A DNA stretch of 32,630 bases. It comes from an uncultured Clostridia bacterium (lineage in GTDB: Bacteria > Bacillota > Clostridia > Oscillospirales > CAG-272). Of the stretch, positions 1-7,850 are shown piece by piece. The first letter of the stretch is position 1. Each line of letters opens with the position of its first letter. The notes beneath the pieces are model-generated. The model did no database searches. It saw only the letters and a list, made by a program, of their open reading frames with translations, and had not been told where the DNA came from. The DNA lies in contig CANPZU010000029.1 in assembly GCA_947588825.1 (NCBI GenBank), forward strand, positions 1 through 32,630, in the 5' to 3' direction. Position numbers and translations under genes: made by a program.

Positions 1-735
1 GTTTGTGCGGCCCCTTCGCTTCTTCTCGGGGAGCTTTTTGAAAAAAGCCTCCCCGAACCCCTGCAAAAACTTTCAAAACTACCAAGACGGCTGCGTTTGT
101 GCGGCCCCTTCGCTTCTTCTCGGGGAGCTTTTTGAAAAAAGCCTCCCCGAACCCCTGCAAAAACTTTCAAACTATCAAGACGGCCGCGTTTGTGCGGCCC
201 CTTCGCTTTATAAACCTTAGAGCGGAATCTTCATTAGCGCGGACGCTCTGCCGCCCTTCGGGCGTGCAGAGTCAGAGCAGAAGGGTACGGCGACTCGGTG
301 AAAGCTCGCTTTCCCCCGACGCCGTACCCTCCTGCTCTGACCTTGCGTAGGCTTTGCCCACGCAAGGCCCGCCGCGCCGCACTACGGCTAATTTAGTTTG
401 TTTCCCCCGCTTTTCAAAAGCGGGCGGGTCGAGGGCAGCGCCCCGTCGCGCCCGCAGGCGCGAAAGGTCCTTTAACAAGTGATGCCCGCAAATAAGATGC
501 CGCCGCGCCGCACTACGGTTTCTTTATTTAATTTGTTTCCCCGGCTTTTCAAAAGCCGGCGAGGTCAAGGGCGAGGAGCCCTTGTCGCGCCCGGAGGCGC
601 GAAACACTCCTTAACAAGCGACCCACGCGCCGCACTACGGCTAATTTAGTTTGTTTCCCCGGCTTTTTAAAAACCGGCGAGGTCAAGGGCGAGGAGCCCT
701 TGTCGCGCCCGCAGGCGCGAAAGGCCCTATGCAAG
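1..735 (-). repeat. Composite hairpin repeat, copy 1 (C3-B-A2+)
   Basis: This is a non-coding stack of inverted repeats that reads on the minus strand. From right to left it has three C units (about 122-131 bp each, marked by CACTACGG at 380, 511 and 633), the B module (about 209-379) and A units of 93-94 bp starting at 1, 95 and (partial) 188. C units contain CGCGCC-TGC-GGGCGCG, AAGGGC/GCCCTT and CCGGCTTTT/AAAAGCCGG stems. A units contain GGCCGC/GCGGCC and GGGGAGG/CTCCCC-type stems. It lies beyond the terminator of the etf operon, and its left end may continue outside the window. The open frames in it are by-products of the repeat. It is homologous to 6020-6475, 14505-15018 and 24085-24796. 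Confidence 0.9.
271..341 (-). repeat. B-module central hairpin, interior orientation 1
   Basis: Arms of 22 nt at 271-292 and 320-341 enclose a 27-nt interior at 293-319. Read in element direction (minus strand) the interior begins TCGGGGGAAAGC. The flanking hairpins are CCTTGCGT/ACGCAAGG on one side and CTCTGC/GCAGAG on the other. Confidence 0.9.
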
Positions 736-831
736 CGAATTTTTGCGAGCTTTTGCTGGACAGTGTGCGTACGGGGGTGGGGTGTGGGGTGGAAAAAGGC
801 GTTTAAAATTAAGGCGGTGGGGGATGAAACT
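736..831. other. G-rich spacer between repeat and etf terminator
   Basis: No gene is seen. The plus strand carries runs of 5, 4, 4 and 2 G at 773-792, separated by 1-3 nt. This may be able to form a quadruplex in the DNA; the etf-side transcript would be C-rich here. Further G runs lie at about 895-927. Confidence 0.5.
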
Positions 832-863
832 AAAAAGGGCCGCGCAGTGAAGAATGCGCGGCC
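832..863 (-). terminator. Intrinsic terminator of the etf operon
   Basis: A 9-bp stem (GGCCGCGCA at 838-846, TGCGCGGCC at 855-863) with an 8-nt loop is followed on the minus strand by a TTTTT run (complement of 832-836). It lies about 70 bp past the etfA stop. Confidence 0.88.
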
Positions 864-931
864 GACATAGAATACGGGCGATGCGGTATTGTACGAGGGG
901 GGGTGAAGTATACACTGTGTGTGGGGGTCGG

Positions 932-1933
932 TCAAGAATTTTTCTTTTCTCTGACGGCCTTTATCATAGCGGGTATAACTTCCATAACGTCGCCGACGAC
1001 AGCGTAATCAGCGATTTTAAAGATAGGGGCGTCGGGGTCGTTATTGATAGCGACGACGGTATCGGAGGCGGACATACCCACGATATGCTGAAGGGCGCCG
1101 GAGATACCGCAAGCGATATAGAGTTTAGGGGCGACGGTTTTACCGGTCTGACCGACCTGATAAGCGGCGGGGAGCCAACCGGCGTCGACTGCGGCGCGGG
1201 AAGCGGCGACGGAGCCGCCAAGGAGGTCGGCGAGTTCGCGGAGCATGGCGAAGTTTTCAGGTTTTTTCATACCGCGGCCGCCGGAAACGATGATATCTGC
1301 TTCTTCGAGGTTAATATGTTCGGTAACTTCTTTAACGCGTTGAATAAGGGACACGCGAATTTTTTCAGGGTCGATATGGATATTTTCTCTGATAATTTCA
1401 CCCGAGCGAGAGGGGTCGGGGGCTGATTTTTTGAAGGTACCGGGTCGGACGGTTGACATTTGCGGGCGTTTATCGGGGCAGACAATAGTTGCCATAAGGT
1501 TTCCGCCGAAGGCGGGGCGAGTTGAGAGGAGGTTAAGTGACTCATCATCGATATCGAGGCCCGTGCAATCTGCGGTAAGGCCGGTTGAGAGCTTGCAAGC
1601 CACGCGAGGGCCGAGGTCGCGTCCGTTTTTGGTAGCGCCGATAAGGAGTATATCGGGCTGATATTTTATAACAAGGGAATGGAGTGCGAAGGCGAAGGCG
1701 TCGGAGTTATAGTAATCATACTCGTCGCCCTGTACGAGGATAACCGCGTCGGCGCCGTATGCAATAGCGTCTTTTGCGACGGATTCGACATTTTTTCCGA
1801 GCACGATTGCAACAAGGCGAACGCCGAGTTTATTTGCGAGGATTCTTCCGGGGGCAAGCAGTTCAAAGCCGACGCTTTTAGCGCTTCCCTCTTCGGTCTC
1901 TATATACACCCAAAGATCGTTTTTTGTCTGCAT
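932..1933 (-). CDS. etfA: Electron transfer flavoprotein, alpha subunit
   Basis: EtfA (333 aa) pairs with EtfB to carry electrons from acyl-CoA dehydrogenases; in anaerobic clostridia such pairs can also take part in flavin-based electron bifurcation. The N-terminal alpha/beta domain covers about residues 1-190. The C-terminal FAD domain shows SGGRG (217-221), QVGQTGKTV (259-267), GISGALQH (276-283) and AINNDPDAPIF (295-305), all typical of the family. Length is normal. The start is supported by AAGGAG about 10 nt upstream. It is last in an acyl-CoA dehydrogenase-etfB-etfA run on the minus strand and ends before the terminator at 832-863. Whether this ETF bifurcates cannot be settled from sequence alone. 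Its last codons are poor in G-ending triplets. Confidence 0.96.
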   Translation of the reverse strand: MQTKNDLWVYIETEEGSAKSVGFELLAPGRILANKLGVRLVAIVLGKNVESVAKDAIAYGADAVILVQGDEYDYYNSDAFAFALHSLVIKYQPDILLIGATKNGRDLGPRVACKLSTGLTADCTGLDIDDESLNLLSTRPAFGGNLMATIVCPDKRPQMSTVRPGTFKKSAPDPSRSGEIIRENIHIDPEKIRVSLIQRVKEVTEHINLEEADIIVSGGRGMKKPENFAMLRELADLLGGSVAASRAAVDAGWLPAAYQVGQTGKTVAPKLYIACGISGALQHIVGMSASDTVVAINNDPDAPIFKIADYAVVGDVMEVIPAMIKAVREKKNS

Positions 1934-1950
1934 ATTTTGGAGCGTCTCCT

Positions 1951-2001
1951 TATTTGTTATTAGTTATTAATTATTAGTTGTTAGTTATTAGTTGTTAGTT
2001 A
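1951..2001 (-). repeat. 7-nt tandem repeat across etfB stop to etfA leader
   Basis: On the minus strand the spacer is about seven imperfect units of AACTAAY, beginning with the TAA stop of etfB and ending just before the etfA ribosome site. The period is not a multiple of three, so the array places stop codons in several frames. Confidence 0.8.
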
Positions 2002-2802
2002 TTTGATTATTCCGGCGTCGAACAGAAGAGAGGCAATTTTAGCGCCGGCGAGGGAGCCGTCAAGTCCCGATATGGTCTGACCGTTCTTCTGCACTTCGGC
2101 GGTATAGGTGGATTTTACCTTTGTAGGCGAGCCTTTAAGGCCGCGACTGTTTTCGTCAACCGTGACCTCGGCGGAGGTGAGGGTGGTTATTTGCGCCTTT
2201 CTTGCCGCCATTTTGCTTTTAATTGAGGGATAGCGGGGTTCATAAGGTGTTTTTTCGACGGTTACGACGGCGGGAAAGTGAGCGAGGAGCATGTCGTATC
2301 CCTCGTCGCTTTCGCGTCTGACCTTTATGGCGTCGCCCTCGATTTGCGACTCATAGGCGTAAGTGATCAGCGCGCGGTCAAGGTGTTCCGCGATTTCGGG
2401 GCCGACCTGTCCCGTATCCCCGTCGATTGCCTGTTTTCCGCAGAAAATGAGGTCAAAGGGAGCGCCGTTTTTCTCTTCGAGAAGCTTTATCGCAGTGGAG
2501 ATTATGCAGCTTGTGGCAAGGGTATCGGAGCCGCCGAACACCCTGTCGCTGATGAGATAGGCCTCGTCGGCGCCCACCGAGAGGCATTCTTTAAGGGCGT
2601 CCTTTGCCATTTCCGGGCCCATTGAGAGCGCGCATATTTTTCCGCCGACCGCATCCTTGATCCGGGCGGCCATTTCGAGGGCGTAAGCGTCGTAGGGATT
2701 GACGATAGAAGGGACGCCGGTGCGAATCAGCGTGTGTTTTATCGGGTCGATTTTTATGGAAGTGGTGTCGGGCACCTGCTTCACACAAACGAGTATGTTC
2801 AT
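1999..2802 (-). CDS. etfB: Electron transfer flavoprotein, beta subunit
   Basis: EtfB (267 aa) is the partner of EtfA. The N-terminus MNILVCVKQVPDT is typical, followed by VNPYDAYALE (34-43) and CGKQAIDGDTGQVGPEIAE (121-139), the nucleotide-binding segment. In bifurcating clostridial ETFs this segment holds the second FAD, and in others AMP. The start has a moderate AAGGAA ribosome site about 11 nt upstream. The gene is separated from the upstream acyl-CoA dehydrogenase by about 150 bp in which I see no strong terminator, and from etfA by the 7-nt repeat. Co-transcription from the promoter at 4170-4198 is likely. Length and composition are ordinary. Confidence 0.96.
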   Translation of the reverse strand: MNILVCVKQVPDTTSIKIDPIKHTLIRTGVPSIVNPYDAYALEMAARIKDAVGGKICALSMGPEMAKDALKECLSVGADEAYLISDRVFGGSDTLATSCIISTAIKLLEEKNGAPFDLIFCGKQAIDGDTGQVGPEIAEHLDRALITYAYESQIEGDAIKVRRESDEGYDMLLAHFPAVVTVEKTPYEPRYPSIKSKMAARKAQITTLTSAEVTVDENSRGLKGSPTKVKSTYTAEVQKNGQTISGLDGSLAGAKIASLLFDAGIIK

Positions 2803-2953
2803 AAAACTACCGTTCCTTATCAGTATCAGTATATCAAGTAAATCAGTATTTTGTATGCTTGTATGATTGTATGCCTGTTATTTTAACTTTCACGCAAAAA
2901 ATTGCAAAAGTACAAGGGCACTGTGAGCCGGGCACTGTGCAAGGGGCAATTTA

Positions 2954-4090
2954 TCAGTATTTTTTCAGCAGGCAGCCCGCGATGACGCCTCTTTGTATTT
3001 GGTTTGTGCCCTCGTAGATTTGAAGGATTTTAGCGTCGCGCACGAGCTTTTCAAGGGGATATTCTTTCATATAGCCGTAACCGCCCAAAACCTGAAGTCC
3101 GTCTATGGCGCACTTCATCGCGGTGTCCGAGCCCTTGGTTTTGGCTATTGCGGATTCCATTTTATAGGGCAATCCGGCGTCGATGAGTTCGCCCGCATGC
3201 AGATACGCCTGCCTTGCGCACTCGATTTCGATCGCCATGTCGGCAAGGATGTGCTGAACCGCCTGAAAATTGGCGACGGGCTGACCGAACTGAACGCGCT
3301 GTTTTGCGTATTTTGTCGCCTCTTCAAGCGCTCTCTGAGCAATTCCCACGCCGAACGCGCCGACCCCCGCACGCGAGTGGTCAAGCGTTTCCATGATGAT
3401 CTTAAAACCTCGATTCAGCTTACCGAGAAGGTGATCCTTGGGTACGCGGACGTGATCGAAAATCACCTCGGTCGTGTTGGAAAGGCGCATACCCATCTTG
3501 TCCTCTTCCTTGCCTATCGACACTCCGTCGCGGTCGCGTTCCACAATGAACGCCGAAAGACCAAGTACGCCTTTTTTCGGATCGGTCACCGCGAGCACCG
3601 TGTATATGCCGGCAATGCCGCCGTTTGAGATAAAGCACTTCGTGCCGTTTATAACATAGTCGTCTCCGTCGGCGACGGCGCTTGTCCGCACGCCGCCCGC
3701 GTCGGAGCCCGCGTTGGGCTCGGTCAGACAAAACGCCGCGTACTTCTTCTCATCGAGCGTGTCAAACCAAAGCTTTTTTTGCTCGTCTGTACCGGCAATC
3801 AGCACGGGATAGGTGGCAAGGCAGTTGCCGAAAAGCGTTGTAGCAATTCCGAGATCGCCCCGTGCAATCTCTTCGGAAAGAGTCAAAAACGCAACGTTTG
3901 ACAATCCGGCTCCGCCGAATTCCTCGGGCTGGCACAGACATCCAAGGCCCATCTCGTTTATCGCCACGTCAAGTATCGGATACGCAAATTCGTTTTTCTT
4001 TTCATACTCGGGAGCGTTGGGAATTATCTCGTTGTCAACAAATTCCCTCACCATGTCCCGAAGCTCCAATGTCTCTTCGTCAAGAATCAT
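2954..4090 (-). CDS. Acyl-CoA dehydrogenase, short-chain (butyryl-CoA dehydrogenase type)
   Basis: This is an FAD-dependent acyl-CoA dehydrogenase (378 aa) that oxidises, or in fermenters reduces, the alpha-beta bond of short acyl-CoA esters with EtfAB as redox partner. FCLTEPNAGSDAGG is the FAD/substrate-binding signature, and the C-terminal QIYEGTNQIQR contains the expected catalytic Glu (about E360). I chose the start at 4090 (MILDEETLELRDM) because GAAAGGA lies just upstream, the length then matches the family, and the longer frame begins inside the promoter. It is first in the run with etfB and etfA. Thiolase, crotonase and hydroxybutyryl-CoA dehydrogenase genes are not in this window, so the exact acyl substrate is inferred. 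Confidence 0.93.
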   Translation of the reverse strand: MILDEETLELRDMVREFVDNEIIPNAPEYEKKNEFAYPILDVAINEMGLGCLCQPEEFGGAGLSNVAFLTLSEEIARGDLGIATTLFGNCLATYPVLIAGTDEQKKLWFDTLDEKKYAAFCLTEPNAGSDAGGVRTSAVADGDDYVINGTKCFISNGGIAGIYTVLAVTDPKKGVLGLSAFIVERDRDGVSIGKEEDKMGMRLSNTTEVIFDHVRVPKDHLLGKLNRGFKIIMETLDHSRAGVGAFGVGIAQRALEEATKYAKQRVQFGQPVANFQAVQHILADMAIEIECARQAYLHAGELIDAGLPYKMESAIAKTKGSDTAMKCAIDGLQVLGGYGYMKEYPLEKLVRDAKILQIYEGTNQIQRGVIAGCLLKKY

Positions 4091-4169
4091 GATACTGTCC
4101 TTTCGACTTTGTACGCCCCGCTCGCGCGGCGCATAAACAGTCATTATAATAAATAATCTAATTAAATAA

Positions 4170-4198
4170 ATTATATCATCGGAGCGCCCTTTTGTCAA
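4170..4198 (-). promoter_or_regulatory. Sigma-A promoter of acyl-CoA dehydrogenase-etfBA
   Basis: On the minus strand TTGACA (4193-4198), a 17-nt spacer and TATAAT (4170-4175) form a perfect consensus. Transcription would begin near 4163, giving a leader of about 70 nt. Confidence 0.9.
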
Positions 4199-4451
4199 GT
4201 GACACTTTATTCATCGTTGTACCCCCTTCTTACCTTCCCCCGTAAGTCCCGTAAGCAGTAAAAGCAAACTCAAAACGGCAAGAAAATCGAAAAATGACGA
4301 AAAACGATCGGAAAAAGTCCGGCCGGGAGAATCAGAGAATTTGTTTTATGCGATTTATATGACAAAGAACGCGCGAGGCCGCACCCGCGTTGCATATAAT
4401 TTGAGATTTTCTTGTCTTTATTTCAATTTCAGCCTTAAATTCGATTTTTAC
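4199..4451. other. Divergent intergenic region without a gene
   Basis: AT-rich spacer between the two divergent promoters. I see no gene or clear structured element. Confidence 0.5.
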
Positions 4452-4481
4452 TTGAAAATTTTGATCGTTGTGGTGTATAAT
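4452..4481 (+). promoter_or_regulatory. Probable sigma-A promoter of the sulfatase gene
   Basis: TTGAAA (4452-4457), an 18-nt spacer and TATAAT (4476-4481). The leader would be about 120 nt and contains a weak CCGAC/GTCGG-like inverted repeat before AAGGAG at 4594-4599. Confidence 0.65.
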
Positions 4482-4605
4482 ATTTTAAAATTAAAATTGT
4501 AAAATCATTGAGTCTTGATACCCGCTTGTTCTGTTCCTTCTCTTTCGGTAAAAAGCCGGAACCGACGGCAAAATCGGCTCGAAATCTCAAAATAAGGAGT
4601 TTATC

Positions 4606-5925
4606 ATGAACCTGCTCTACCTTCATACTCACGACATGGGACGATTCAACGGCGTCTACGGATTTAATATAAACACGCCCGCTATGCAATCGCTCGCAGA
4701 GGACGGGACCGTTTTCCGTAACGCTCACTGCGCGTGTCCGACGTGTTCGCCGAGCCGAGGCGCACTGCTTACCGGTCAGGCACCCCATGTAAACGGCCTT
4801 ATGGGACTCGCACATCGGGGCTCATATATCTATAATAACGAACATCACCTGGCCTCTTTTATGGCAAAACAGGGCTTTTATACGGCTTTGGCCGGCGTCC
4901 AGCACGAGACGACCGACCGCCCGTCAACACTGGGCTATCAGCGGTATATCCCCGCTCAGAACGGCGTGGGCTCGGAACGGCACTCGGACTCCATCGCTTT
5001 CGCTGCGGCAGATTATATCAAAAATGAACTTAAAGAACCGTTTTTTCTCTCTGTGGGATTCGGCGTTACACACCGTAAATACCTCGATCATAAAATAGAT
5101 CCCGATTATGTCCAAGTCCCCGCATGCCTGCCCGATAACGCTCAGGTCCGCGCGGATTTTGCCGATTATGTAACAAGCTGCGAGGTGCTCGACAGAAATA
5201 TGAAAACAGTACTTGACGCGCTTAAGGAAAAAAATCTCTATGACAGTACGCTCGTCATATTAACCACCGATCACGGCGTCGCCTTCCCTTTTATGAAATG
5301 TACACTCTATGACTCGGGAACCGGCGTGACTCTCATAATAAAACCGGCCGGCAGCCCCCCTAAGGTAAAATGTACCGACGCACTGACCTCACAAATAGAC
5401 GTTTTTCCCACAATCTGCGACTTCATGGGCCTCACTCCCCCCGATTGGCTTGAGGGATGCTCGCTTAAACCTGTCATCGACGGCAATAAATCTCAGGTGC
5501 GAAACGAACTGTTTACCGAAATTACCTTTCACGCCGCCTATGAGCCCGTCCGCGCAATACGTACCGAACGCTATAAGCTTATACGCCATTTTGACGACGA
5601 ATATACAAAACAAATCATGCCGAATATCGACGACGGCCTTTCAAAACGCTTTTTGATGGAATACGGCCTCGCTGAACATGTCATCCCCCGCCTTGAACTG
5701 TACGATTTGTTCTTTGATCCAAATGAGAAAAATAACCTCGCAGACAGACCTGAAACACAGGCAATTAAAAACGAACTCTCCGAACGCCTGTACGATTGGA
5801 TGAAAAAAACAAATGACCCGCTTTTGAAGGGCTCAATGCGGCATTTGCCCGGCCAGCTTCTCAATCGCCCCGATCAGCCGCATCCCAACAAAGACTATAT
5901 TGTGTCGGAAAATAACGATAAGTAA
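4606..5925 (+). CDS. Cysteine-type sulfatase (sulfohydrolase-like)
   Basis: This is a sulfatase-family hydrolase (439 aa) that removes sulfate from an ester or amine. The signature CSPSRGALLTG is present. C47 would be converted to formylglycine, in anaerobes by a radical-SAM maturase not seen here. D222-H223 in TTDHG and K231 match metal/substrate positions. The region after the signature and the DHGVAFPFMK segment resemble the N-sulfoglucosamine sulfohydrolase branch, so a sulfated aminosugar is a reasonable but unproven substrate. The protein begins directly with the first catalytic strand (MNLLYLHTHDMG) and has no signal peptide, so it is probably cytoplasmic and acts on imported sugars. 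The ATG at 4606 has AAGGAG 7 nt upstream. It is monocistronic, with a terminator at 5972-6014. Unlike its neighbours it uses many G-ending codons. Confidence 0.92.
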   Translation: MNLLYLHTHDMGRFNGVYGFNINTPAMQSLAEDGTVFRNAHCACPTCSPSRGALLTGQAPHVNGLMGLAHRGSYIYNNEHHLASFMAKQGFYTALAGVQHETTDRPSTLGYQRYIPAQNGVGSERHSDSIAFAAADYIKNELKEPFFLSVGFGVTHRKYLDHKIDPDYVQVPACLPDNAQVRADFADYVTSCEVLDRNMKTVLDALKEKNLYDSTLVILTTDHGVAFPFMKCTLYDSGTGVTLIIKPAGSPPKVKCTDALTSQIDVFPTICDFMGLTPPDWLEGCSLKPVIDGNKSQVRNELFTEITFHAAYEPVRAIRTERYKLIRHFDDEYTKQIMPNIDDGLSKRFLMEYGLAEHVIPRLELYDLFFDPNEKNNLADRPETQAIKNELSERLYDWMKKTNDPLLKGSMRHLPGQLLNRPDQPHPNKDYIVSENNDK

Positions 5926-5953
5926 CGATAAGTAGCAATAAGTAACGATAACC
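5914..5953 (+). repeat. 10-nt tandem repeat across the sulfatase stop
   Basis: Four near-identical units of AACGATAAGT (5914, 5924, 5934, 5944); the TAA stop of the sulfatase is within the array. This resembles the 7-nt array at the etfB stop. Confidence 0.85.
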
Positions 5954-5971
5954 GATTTTCATATTTTCCAC

Positions 5972-6014
5972 AAGCGCACTCAAAACCGTTATTCGGCCTT
6001 GAGTGCGCTTTTCA
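5972..6014 (+). terminator. Intrinsic terminator of the sulfatase gene
   Basis: A perfect 12-bp stem (AAGCGCACTCAA at 5972-5983, TTGAGTGCGCTT at 5999-6010) has a 15-nt loop and a short T run. Repeat copy 2 begins directly after it. Confidence 0.72.
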
Positions 6015-6019
6015 CTTGC

Positions 6020-6475
6020 AGGGGCCTTTCGCGCCGCGGGCGCGTGGGTCGCTTGTTAAGGAGTATTTCGCGCCTGCGGGCGCGACGGGGCTCTGCCCTC
6101 GACCCGCCGGCTTTTGAAAAGCCGGGGAAACAAATAGAACAAACCGTAGTGCGGCGCGGCGGGCCTTGCGTGGGCAAAGCCTACGCAAGGTCAAGGCAGG
6201 AGGGTACGGCGTCGGGGGAAAGCGAGCTTTCACCGAGTCGCCGTACCCTCCTGCCTTGACTCTGCACGCCTGAAGGGCGGCAGAGCGTCCGCGCTAATGA
6301 GGATTCCACTCTAAGGTTTATAAAGCAAAGGGCCGCACAAACGCGGTCGTCTTAGCAGTTTTAAAGTTTTTGAAGGGGTTCGGGGAGGCTTTTTTCAAAA
6401 AGCTCCCCGAGAAAGCCAAAGACGTTCGCACAAACGCGGTCGTCTTAGTAGTTTTAAAGTTTTTGAAGGGGGCGA
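6020..6475 (+). repeat. Composite hairpin repeat, copy 2 (C1-B-A2)
   Basis: Plus orientation: one full C unit (with a partial one before it), the B module (about 6150-6300) and two A units. It fills the space between the convergent sulfatase and serS genes. The last A unit is altered near the serS stop. It contains the same serial hairpins as copy 1; the open frames on both strands are not genes. Confidence 0.9.
6190..6260 (+). repeat. B-module central hairpin, interior orientation 1
   Basis: Perfect 22-nt arms at 6190-6211 and 6239-6260 enclose the 27-nt interior 6212-6238, which begins TCGGGGGAAAGC in element direction. The arms carry AAGGC paired with GCCTT where other copies have different but still paired bases. 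Confidence 0.92.
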
Positions 6476-6484
6476 GGGAGGTCA

Positions 6485-7765
6485 TTATTTACCGATAACA
6501 TTTACGCCGAGGTATTTAACGAGGCAATCGGGGACATTGATTGAGCCGTCGGCGTTTTGGTTTTGTTCAACGAGGGCGGGCAAGATGCGGCTGGTAGCGA
6601 GGCCGGAGCCGTTGAGGGTATGGACATACTCGATAGAGCCGTCGTTACGGCGAGTTCTGATCATACCGCGGCGAGCCTGATAATCTCTTGCATTTGAGAC
6701 GGAGGAGACTTCCTTATAGCCGTTCATTGAGGGTATATTTATTTCGATATCGTAGGTACGGGCCATAGAGGCGGAGCAATCCTCGGCGGCGAGTTTAACG
6801 GTTCTGAAGTGAAAGCCGAGGCCCTTAACAAGGTTTTCGGCGTTTTCGACGAGTTCAGCGAAGGCGTCGTCGCTTTTTTCGGGCAAGGTATACTGGACCA
6901 TTTCGACCTTATTGAACTGATGGCCTCTGACCATACCGCGTTCATCGGCGCGATAGGAGCCTGCTTCCCTTCTGAAGCAGGGGGTATACGAGAAATACTT
7001 TTTAGGGAGGTCATTTTCGGCGATAATTTCGTCGCGATGGAGGGAGACGAGGGCGGTTTCGGCGGTAGGGAGCATAAAGCGGCGGCGTTCATCCTCAGCG
7101 GTTTCGAGCCAATAGACTTCGTCTTTAAATTTAGGGAACTGGCCGGCCGTAAGGCCGCACTGATAGTCCAGCATATGGGGGACGAGCATAAAGGTATAGC
7201 CGTTTGCGGTATGAAAATCGATAAAGTAATTAAGGATAGCCCATTCGAGGCGAGCGCCCATACCGCTGTATATCCAGTAGCCGTTTCCGGAGAGTTTTGT
7301 GCCGCGTTTATAGTCGATAAGGCCGAGGTCGGTGCAGAGATCGACGTGGTTTTTAGGCTCGAAGTCGAAGGTACGGGGCTTGCCGAAGTATCTTATAGGT
7401 TGGTTGTTTTCCTTACCGCCGGGCAGGAGGTCGTTATCGGGCGGATTAGGCAGAGAGAGAAGGAGGTTATTTAAGGATTCTTCCAGATTTTTAAGTTTTT
7501 TATCGTTAAGGTCGACGGTATCGCCGATTTCTTTCATACGGGCGAAAATTTCTGCAGTATCTCTTCCCTCTTTTTTATAGAGCGGGATAAGTTTTGAGGT
7601 TTTGTTTTTTTCGGCCTTAAGCTGTTCGGTGTTTTTAATCAAATCGCGGCGATCGGTATCAAGCGATATAATTTCATATATTGATTCTTTTGCGTCGACG
7701 CCCTTTTTCAAGAGGCGTGCTATAACTTCCTTAGGATTTTCTCTTATATATTTTATGTCTATCAT
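6485..7765 (-). CDS. serS: Seryl-tRNA synthetase
   Basis: SerS (426 aa) charges tRNA-Ser and is cytoplasmic and essential. The N-terminal coiled-coil arm covers about residues 30-105. Class II motif 1 lies near 170-197, the TAE serine-binding loop at 234-236 (LPTAETAL), motif 2 at 264-289 (FRREAGSYRADERG and following) and motif 3 at 383-398 (LNGSGLATSRILPALV). Length is standard. GGGAG precedes the ATG. It follows parB by 85 bp on the same strand, as in other clostridial genomes, and may share its transcript. The 3' end lies about 10 bp from repeat copy 2 and is poor in G-ending codons (4 of about 66 by hand count). Confidence 0.98.
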   Translation of the reverse strand: MIDIKYIRENPKEVIARLLKKGVDAKESIYEIISLDTDRRDLIKNTEQLKAEKNKTSKLIPLYKKEGRDTAEIFARMKEIGDTVDLNDKKLKNLEESLNNLLLSLPNPPDNDLLPGGKENNQPIRYFGKPRTFDFEPKNHVDLCTDLGLIDYKRGTKLSGNGYWIYSGMGARLEWAILNYFIDFHTANGYTFMLVPHMLDYQCGLTAGQFPKFKDEVYWLETAEDERRRFMLPTAETALVSLHRDEIIAENDLPKKYFSYTPCFRREAGSYRADERGMVRGHQFNKVEMVQYTLPEKSDDAFAELVENAENLVKGLGFHFRTVKLAAEDCSASMARTYDIEINIPSMNGYKEVSSVSNARDYQARRGMIRTRRNDGSIEYVHTLNGSGLATSRILPALVEQNQNADGSINVPDCLVKYLGVNVIGK

Positions 7766-7850
7766 TTTTACTCTCCCAATTGTTAAATATTATTTATTAT
7801 TATTTATACATCAATTTTTTAATCGCAAGATCAAAGTATCATTCATTGCA

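Noticed and set aside
1-210. CRISPR-like array of 93-94-bp units
   Set aside because: Units are long and nearly identical with no unique spacers, and no cas genes are present.
1-735. Open frames in and around repeat copy 1 (for example 5-220, 99-350, 272-478, 549-935)
   Set aside because: They run through hairpin modules on both strands, share peptides only because the DNA is repeated, and lack ribosome sites.
854-1426. 190-codon plus-strand frame
   Set aside because: It is the opposite-strand shadow of etfA.
4091-4198. N-terminal extension of the acyl-CoA dehydrogenase
   Set aside because: It overlaps the perfect -10/-35 promoter, and the ATG at 4090 has a good ribosome site and gives the family length.
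4435-4815. 126-codon minus-strand frame
   Set aside because: It overlaps the sulfatase promoter and 5' coding region on the other strand and has no support.
5989-6259. Open frames in repeat copy 2
   Set aside because: Same repeat-derived peptides on both strands; no ribosome site or independent support.
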